This document shows, piece after piece, positions 58,001-64,000 of a DNA stretch of 64,000 nucleotides. This stretch comes from Plantago ovata (lineage: Eukaryota > Streptophyta > Magnoliopsida > Lamiales > Plantaginaceae), in contig CM051458.1 of the NCBI GenBank assembly GCA_028274465.1, forward strand, positions 15,701,566 through 15,765,565, read 5' to 3'. Made by a program: the position numbers and the translations under genes. Below the pieces are notes generated by a model. The model made no database searches. It saw only the letters and a list, made by a program, of their open reading frames with translations, and was not told the DNA's origin. Every line of letters begins with the position of its first letter. Positions within the stretch are counted from its first letter, which is position 1.

Positions 58001-58886
58001 TACCACTAGCTCTCCTGCCCCCCAGTTCATGAAGTCTTTGGCAAAGAGCTATTTTGGTGTCATTGATGCGCATCTGACGTTGCGTTATGGGTTGAGTCGT
58101 CGACAGAAGGCTCTGCTTAGTTGTGTGCGTGCCCCTCATGCACATGATTTCTTATTCACCATTCCTATTGGCGGGTTGGGGCAGCGGATGAACCCCCAAC
58201 AGTTCCGTGCTGTGTTGTGTTATCGTCTGGCAGTCCCCATGTTCCCTGATGGCTCCTCTTGCTCGAGCTGTCATGTGCGGCGGATGGACCAGTGGGGGGA
58301 CCACGCTGTGCATTGTTCTAGCGAGGTGGGTGTGAAGTTCCGGCACAACCTGGTGCGTGATACCTTGGCTGACATCTTCTCTAAGGTCGGTGTTGCTGTA
58401 CGGAAAGAGGCCCTATGGGGTTCCTCTCTGATGATGGTCGGTACCTACGCCCAGCGGACTTGTTGTTGTACAATTGGTCCCAAGGCCGAGACGCTTGTTT
58501 GGATGTCACTGGTGTCTCTCCTTTTGCTGGTGGAGGTTTGGATTCTTGGGTTCCTGGAGCTGCTTTGCAAACTGTCGTTCAGAAGAAGAAGAGTAAGTAT
58601 TCTTCTAAGTGTGCGGAACACGGCTACTCATTCATCCCGTTTGCCTTTTCTACTTTTGGGGAGCTCGACGTGGAGTCCTTGGCTACATTTTTCGCGCCTC
58701 AAGCGCGTGTGTGTTAGCCATTCAAATGATGTAAGGAGTGGTGTTTTTCTTTTTTCTAGACTTAGTTTCTGTATTCAGAAAGGGGTGGGAGCACAGCTTG
58801 TCTCTCGACTCCCTTCCAATTTTGAGTGATTAATGAAAGTCTAGTTATCAAAAAAAAAAAAATAATAATAAAAAAATAAATAATAA

Positions 58887-59261
58887 TAATAATGTTTGTG
58901 TGGATCTGACCGGGTCTTCCCCCTTGACCCGGTCTGGGTTGGTGGACTTTGTGCCTGGACATGCGGTTGCTGATGCCGCCAAGCGCAAGTGTGCGAAGTA
59001 TCGGGACTTGTGTGCGGCTAAGGGATATGGATTTCTTCATTTCTCTTTCTCGACACTTGGGGAGTTGGATGCTGAGGCTGTGGATTTGCTTGTTAGAGTT
59101 CGGGGTTTTGCTTTGGCTCAGGATGCTGGGGCACGTGCTGCTCATCATATTTTCCCTAGGATTAGTTTTGCTATAGCTAAGGGAGTGGGTGCACAGCTTG
59201 TTTCTCGGCTGCCCTCTAATTTTGTGTAAACTTTTATTATTTTTTATTTATATATATACAA

Positions 59262-59293
<32 letters not shown>
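58887..59293 (+). pseudogene. Zinc-finger LINE copy 3, 3' fragment with (AAT)n tail
   Basis: Begins at VCVDLTGSSPLTRSG right after the AAT tail of copy 2 and ends LVSRLPSNFV-TAA at 59229, followed by (AAT)n at 59262-59293. It matches copy 1 closely, with few changes (e.g. ALAQDAGARAAHHIF). The fragment is open throughout. Confidence 0.8.
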
Positions 59294-59295
<2 letters not shown>

Positions 59296-59464
59296 TGAAA
59301 TAAAAATCAAATTAATTATTGATCGTGAGTTTCGATCATTTCTTCAAGTTGATTGATTTATGATCGAAAATGAGTCGATCATGATCGCGGTCATGAATGA
59401 AAATATGAAATTTTGGAAATAAGCTGAGTCCATTTTTGACTTAGGTTGATTCCAATCTTCTTTT

Positions 59465-59575
59465 TTTTTTTGGGGGGGGGGGGGTTGATAAGAAGAGATA
59501 TATCGGGATCTATGTACGAATTCAAAGAAACTAAAAAAAAAATTGGAAAATAGGTCGATGGGGAAAAAGACCCCA
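59465..59575. repeat. Block shared in inverted orientation with 29.94-30.04 kb
   Basis: A run of T then 13 G, then GTTGATAAGAAGAGATAT, CGGGATCTATGTACGAATTC and GGTCGATGGGG. It is the reverse complement of the block inside the 225-bp insert at 29849-30073. It lies between GATCG-rich hAT subterminal segments, so it is probably an insertion there too. Confidence 0.65.
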
Positions 59576-59755
59576 CCTTGGTAATGAAAAAATAAGTCAA
59601 ATTCTATTGTGTTTTTTATCAACAAGAAAACTTTTTTTTTTGAATTTTTCAATTCAAACTCGCGTTGACTGATCTCGATCACGATCCGGACTTTGACCGA
59701 TCTTTATTACGATCGCTCACAATCAGCTCGATTCGTTAACACCCCTAGGATGAGC

Positions 59756-60707
59756 GACAATATGGGGTGGGTATGTATAGGCCTGTAAACGGAAGGTGAC
59801 AACCCGCTAAAACAGGTTGAAAACTAAGAGCTTCCCTAAAATGTTTTTCTTGCTTAAATATTGGCAAAAAATGAAAATATGTGTTAAATGTTTATCAAAT
59901 CAAATTCTCTAAAACTTGTATGGATCACCTAAAGAAATACTAGGAAACAGTCTTCACATGCCTAATCTTGTGCATGCCTAAAACTTTTTTAGTGTATTAA
60001 TCATTAATTTATATAATATAATTTTGTTATGTGATTATTAAAATTATTATTTGTATTTATATTAAATCACTAAAAGAGAATTTAATTTTAGTGAAACGTT
60101 AAATACTTATTTAAAATTAAATTTTATAGGGAATGAGTTAAAAACGATTTTAGAGAAATTTTTATATGGAACTGCCGTGAATGGTCTAAACTTTTAATTT
60201 TAGTCTATTCCGTCACTTATTGGACATTGACTAGAAAACTAGAGGAAAAAAAAAGACTTGCTTCGTTTCTCTCTCTATTTATTTTTATTTTTAAACACAT
60301 TTTTGCCTCTTTCTCTTTTAAGAAGAACACATTTTACACACTAAAATCTTTAAACAAATGTATAGTATGCTTGAATGCTGGAATAGGTAGACAAATTGGA
60401 CACCATTGTGGACCATTCAACAGTACTACTTGTAGGCTTGTAAACAGCCTTTATCTACCCTTGGTGAACCAATGCATCACGATCTTGGATCTTCGCCAAG
60501 ATCCCATCACGTTATTAGTGTATGTTTACAATTTAAGAAATGATTTTGTATTTTTGGAATTCAAAAATTAAAAGTTTGGTGTTTGATTTTCAAAATTCGA
60601 TTTTAACCTTTTTTATAAAAACATTTCTATAAGAAATTACGTACATGTCAAAAATTCAGAATCAACCCATATTGTGCTTTTTGCTACTAAAAGCAGGTAA
60701 TGACATA
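59756..60707. other. AT-rich intergenic DNA
   Basis: No supported gene. A 114-codon open frame at 60227-60571 has no recognisable motif and AT-driven composition. Confidence 0.45.
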
Positions 60708-61075
60708 CACTACAAAAAAAAGGTTTCTGGTGACGAAATTTTTCGTCAGTTATCTATTATTTTTGTCACGAAAGGCTAAGGTGACGAAATTTTTCGTCCG
60801 AAGGCTTGTCGCCTCAAACGCGTCGCCATAGATACCTAGCGACTTAAAGTCCAATTCGTCACAACAGGGTGTTACTTATGGTCGCAAAACAAATTCGTCT
60901 CAAGGTTACTTACAGTGACATTGTTCTTTGTCTCCGTAGTACTAAAATGCGTCACAGAAAGCCAGTTTCGTCACAATAAAGCCATTGTGTAGCCTGCTTC
61001 GAGACAAAATAAATTTTTTCACACATACCCTCAGTGCTTTTGTGGCTGTGGAGACAAAAATATCTGACAACAGTC
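60708..61075. mobile_element. CACTA (En/Spm-type) element end
   Basis: CACTACAAAAAAAAGG is the classic CACTA terminus. It is followed by subterminal GACGAAA-TT-TTTCGTC palindromes (60732-60747 and 60783-60798) and many GTCGC/GTCAC words. No opposite terminus (TTTTTGTAGTG) is seen downstream, so it is a truncated end or a decayed non-autonomous copy. The right limit is approximate. Confidence 0.65.
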
Positions 61076-62214
61076 ATGCACTCCCTATAAGGCTATAATA
61101 TTACAATTGCCATCCCTCTTCCAATTAAAGTGGAGATTACCTCAACTTCTCAAGTAGTTTTAAATGCACCAATAAGACCATAATATTAATATCATACCAG
61201 CAAAGTTAAACAGCAAAATAACAAGGGCTTTTTTATTTTCAGGCTTATTGACACGTGTCATTGGTACGATCTTAATATTTTTTTTGCAATTTTATATTAT
61301 AATTATTATGTTTTGAAGTATAGATAAACATTTACCACATTAACCCCATTATACTATACAAAGAAAAATTAATACTACATAACTTCATAAAATAATGTCG
61401 AACTGCGTCATCAATCAAACAAACAAAACAAAGCTAATTAAATCATCCATTCATATAAATTTGAAATCCCCTTAATTCGTAAACTAGATTTCTAAATTGT
61501 TCATGGATCGATTCATCTTTGCAAAGAAAAAGAGTCAACTTTCTTTTATCTCAGTTTATCCGAACTAAAGCGTTGAATGTCAAGCAAGAAATTGCCCAAT
61601 AATAAAATTAGGGTTAGGGTTCTTCATCACCCTGAAGTTTAAAAATTGGTTTTTCCGGTTGATGAAGCTCTAAACTTGGGAATTGGTTTTGTGTTCCTGA
61701 TCAATCGATTTTTAATGAAAGTGATATTCAACATACAATTAATTCATGGATTAAGAGGTAAGGTAAACTTGTACAAATTTATTATTTTATTAAGTACTTG
61801 ATTAATGATAATAATTATCAGGGTGGTATAGTCAATCTATAAATTCTGGGTAAGTTTAATTATAAAAAATTAAATGATAATCAATCGTACTTAAAATTAC
61901 AAATAAAATGACTTTGAACCAAAATGAATGGATTGGATTGATTCTGTGCCACATGGCAATCATCTAATGAAGACCTATGTGTAGTTCGGTACGAAGCCGA
62001 CCTAAGAATAGAAATCCTCAAATAACAAATATGGCTATCATTTATCGTCTTCAAACAACAAAACACAAAATCAAATCTTATCATATAATGTGATTACGTT
62101 TTTGTAGACTAATCCCTCCAAGTTATTCAAATTTCACAATAACCACCGAGAATTAACAAAAAGCTTTGTGGAGACGAAAAAGTTTTGTGAAGGAAGTTTT
62201 AGGTAGATTTTCTT
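61076..62214. other. Intergenic DNA, no gene seen
   Basis: AT-rich with scattered short open frames lacking recognisable motifs. TTAGGGTTAGGGTT at about 61609-61620 is telomere-like but isolated. Confidence 0.4.
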
Positions 62215-62528
62215 AGGGTAATATCTGTTTAGTGTTCTTGGGGATGGTGTAATTCATCACTTGGCATGTCTCGAGAACTTTGTGAGGGATCACTACTGGT
62301 CCTGGTGGGTGTAAACGGCTCAGTGTTTCTTTGACACAGACTCTTAGGTAAGGTAGCTGCATCGAATGGAAGTTTTTTTTTAAAATCTTGTCTAATTTCG
62401 TTCTCTATCTCTATACTACTTTGAAGTCTTTGCTCATGCATTCTGGATTATTCATGAGCTCTGCCATTGCCCACTCTATATTATTGTTGCTGTGGTGTCT
62501 GTTCCAGCTGCAAATAATTCCTGCAGCA
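62215..62528 (-). pseudogene. CYP76-like P450 exon fragment, broken
   Basis: Read on the minus strand: I-helix oxygen-binding motif (LFAAGTDTTATII), then WAMAELMNNPECMSK, MQLPYLRVCVKETL, RLHPPGPVVIPHKV and ETCQVMNYTIPKNT. It is clearly the paralogue of the exon at 2-544 (PECMAKV, MQLPYLGACIKETL, ETCQVMSYTIPRNT). One-base indels after TATII, after MSKDFK and in the ETLSRL region, plus an in-frame stop, disable it. It ends before PERF and the haem loop. Its orientation is opposite to the left P450. Confidence 0.85.
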
Positions 62529-63126
62529 GGCATTCATTGTGTTAAAGCATAGGCTTAGTCATGTGGCTCTTTAAGTACTATATGTGTTGTGCTTCACAAA
62601 TTTACAACTTTTGTGTTCTCAAGTTGCATAGGAATGTAGTGTCAAGTTGCATAAGAAACTGAGACTAAATTTGGAAGAATTTGGACAAAACATGGACATT
62701 TACAAATCTATAATGTATCATCGATCGTTATAATCTAATGTTATAATTCTCTGATTCTTACTAGCTAGAGAATTTAAATGCACCATATATAGTTATTAAT
62801 AGTAGTTACTATATCGGTCCATAGAGACTAAAGACTGTTAAAAACATGTATGAAACCAGGGCCTCATTATGCCAATTTTATCCTCATTTCTGTAGAGGAC
62901 TAGATTTCATTTGGATGTACATCTGCAGCTTCAGCTCTTTACATCTTTATCTGTCCTGTGTTTACTGCATACTTACAGTATTATGTTTGCACAACTTCTC
63001 TGATATGGTTGCAGGACCATATATGAGCATGAGAAACTACACTGTCATACTACTATTTAGCAAGTGGCAGACATGTTACTATGTTAGCCAAAATCTGGAA
63101 TCGATTTGATTAGTGACACTGGAGTA
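62529..63126. other. Intergenic DNA, no gene seen
   Basis: No further P450 exon is recognisable on the minus strand upstream of the pseudogene. The open frame at 62846-63109 has no supporting feature. Confidence 0.4.
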
Positions 63127-63131
63127 TGTAT

Positions 63132-63518
63132 TGTTAAACCCCATCCCACATCGCTTGAAAATAGAACCTCAACTCAACATATAAGATTATATAAGATTGG
63201 TTAACCTTCTCCACTTACAAGGCATTTTAATAAGGGGATGATGGCTAAATTCTAATATGGTATCAGAGCAGAGCAGGTCCAAGTCAATGATGGTCACCCA
63301 TGTTGGGTTTGAGCCGATGTATATTCCGGCATTCATTGTCCACGTTGTAGACCCTATGTTCATACCGGGGTACACGTGAGGGGCGTGTTAAACCCCATCC
63401 CACATCGCTTGAGAGTAGGACTTCAACTCAACATATAAGATTATATAAGATTATATAAGATTGGTTAACCTTTTCCCCTTACAAGGCCTTGTAAGGGGAT
63501 GATGGCCCAATTCTAATA
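63132..63518 (+). mobile_element. TRIM retrotransposon (387 bp) with 5-bp target duplication
   Basis: LTR1 (63132-63257) starts TGTTAAACCCCATCCCACAT and ends TTCTAATA. The PBS TGGTATCAGAGC follows at once (63258). A short internal region ends in a purine-rich GTGAGGGGCG tract. LTR2 (63386-63518) repeats LTR1. TGTAT flanks both sides (63127-63131 and 63519-63523). The LTRs end TA, not CA. No coding capacity, as defines TRIMs. Confidence 0.88.
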
Positions 63519-63923
63519 TGTATACAATACATTACTCCATTCCGCATATATTGATATATAATTCTTCTTGAGGAAGATACATTTTGCTGATATTTACTTG
63601 TACATAAGATTTGAGCACAGATACATGGAGTATATAAAGCTGGTGGTGTACAAATTTGACTATTCCTATGTTCATACCGGGCTACACGTGAGGGGACGTG
63701 TTAAATCCCATCCCACATCGCTTGAGAGTATGACCTCAACTCAACATATAAGATTGGTTAAAATTCTCCCCTTAAAACCCAATTCTAATATCTAATATGT
63801 ATGCAATCCATTACTCCATTCCGCATATATTGATATATAATTCTTCTTGAGGAAGATACATTTTGCTGATATTTACTTGTACATAAGATTTGAGTACAGA
63901 TACATGGAGTATATAAAGCTGGT
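63358..63923 (+). repeat. Tandem duplication of the TRIM 3' part and its flank
   Basis: Unit 1, about 63358-63645, and unit 2, about 63668-63923, each contain ATGTTCATACCGGG, the purine tract, an LTR and the flanking sequence up to AAAGCTGGTGGTGT. Unit 2 has a short deletion in its LTR and an extra TCTAATA at the LTR end. Confidence 0.8.
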
Positions 63924-64000
63924 GGTGTTTTAATCATGGCACATTATATCCTCCTGGCCTTGAGCAGCAGGGAAAGTGGATGTTCCATGCACATGCTGAA

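Larger units (their letters stand above)
54110..58893 (+). pseudogene. Zinc-finger, RLE-like LINE copy 2 (near full length)
   Basis: A non-LTR retrotransposon with a 5' UTR from 54110 (split by a MITE) and ORF start near 55600 (MANNVAEFIPCPLRGC). The N-terminal region has zinc-finger-like sets (CPLRGCEGCSC with H...H; WLCGDCFCTHTFSKICRH). The RT follows: GTSCGRDGLRAQHF, PLVKPRGGIRPIAIG, SSQGVQQGDPLGPLLF and the catalytic WYLDDDTIIG. The motif A Asp is replaced (VVFRNAFNLVDW). The C-terminal part has a CCHC-type site (CSSCHVRRMDQWGDHAVHC) and a PD-(D/E)XK-like domain (RPADLLLYNW, DVTGVSPF), ending LVSRLPSNFE-TGA. Frameshifts lie near 56060, 57720, 58410 and 58690. The layout resembles RLE-bearing LINEs (R2/R4/NeSL-like) rather than L1, but clade assignment is an inference. 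Its A-rich and AAT tail abuts copy 3. Confidence 0.82.
53236..59747. mobile_element. hAT-like non-autonomous element hosting LINE copies
   Basis: The left end TAGGGCTGATAACGA and the reverse complement of the right end TAGGGGTGTTAACGA are terminal inverted repeats of hAT wording. The flanking 8-mers GGATCAAC (53228-53235) and GGATGAGC (59748-59755) agree at six of eight positions, as an old hAT target duplication would. Both subterminal zones (53270-53400 and 59305-59735) are dense in GATCG words. There is no transposase; the middle is filled by LINE copies. Confidence 0.6.

Noticed and set aside
59391..59682. Minus-strand frames with poly-Pro/Lys
   Set aside because: They cross a G homopolymer run within the shared repeat block; no conserved domain seen.
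60227..60571. 114-codon frame
   Set aside because: AT-driven, no motif, no promoter or splice context.
61609..61620. Telomere-like TTAGGGTTAGGG
   Set aside because: Two units only, in AT-rich DNA. Likely chance.
1..64000. tRNA or rRNA genes
   Set aside because: The only tRNA-like words are 12-base primer-binding sites (TGGTATCAGAGC) of retroelements. No cloverleaf or rRNA core was noticed.

Overview
This is nuclear DNA of a flowering plant, most likely a eudicot. It has intron-containing genes, CYP76-type cytochrome P450 sequence at both ends, and a dense nest of plant-type transposable elements (Sirevirus Copia, Tat Gypsy, FAR1/MULE, L1 and zinc-finger LINEs, hAT, CACTA, TRIM). The family within eudicots cannot be fixed; Caryophyllales is only a guess from the repeat style. 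Two runs of exactly 100 N (17214-17313 and 37946-38045) show that this is a scaffold with gaps inside repeats. The only host-gene coding sequence I would defend is the P450 exon at the left edge.

Layout. 1-5.7 kb: 3' exon of a CYP76-like P450 (+), then AT-rich intergenic DNA with small repeats and a Copia LTR remnant. 5.7-52.9 kb: a giant, heavily nested Mutator-like element (MULE). Its own parts are a broken FAR1-type transposase gene (+, 5993-11905, split by a 2,500-bp solo LTR with AATGC target duplications), a broken RPA70-like single-strand DNA-binding gene (-, 12.7-14.0 kb) and a multi-exon gene resembling the N-terminal half of Ulp1-MULE accessory proteins (-, 48.7-51.9 kb). Without nested insertions it would be about 10 kb. 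An 11-bp direct repeat (GTATAAAACTA) bounds it. Introns and spacers on both sides of the nest share a dispersed GAGTTTTATAT motif and longer blocks, which ties the two halves together.

14.3-48.4 kb: the insertion nest. In order it holds an Athila-like Gypsy LTR with its 3' region (-); gap; Sirevirus copy A (pol, hairpin array, spliced-looking env-like gene, 3' LTR); a 0.67-kb Athila-like LTR scrap; an env-like fragment of Sirevirus copy C; Sirevirus copy B (5' LTR, PBS, gag, pol), inserted into C; gap; a Tat-lineage Gypsy element (-) with dual RNase H and an antisense extra ORF; and an L1-type LINE fragment (-) into which the Tat element inserted.

52.9-59.75 kb: a hAT-like non-autonomous element with GATCG-rich ends. 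It hosts three head-to-tail copies of a zinc-finger LINE with a restriction-like endonuclease (RLE)-like C-terminus, joined through (AAT)n tracts. The full-length middle copy carries a 780-bp MULE-type MITE that contains a 46-bp palindromic satellite. 59.75-64 kb: intergenic DNA, a CACTA end, a broken CYP76-like P450 exon in opposite orientation to the first, and a 387-bp TRIM element whose 3' part is tandemly duplicated.

The coding parts do not form a host pathway. The window reads as a CYP76 cluster split by about 60 kb of layered transposons. The most unusual signals are the MULE gene set, the saturation of the Sirevirus copies by TTGCTGA, the conserved 72-75-bp introns in the env-like gene, and the LINE concatemer in (AAT)n.
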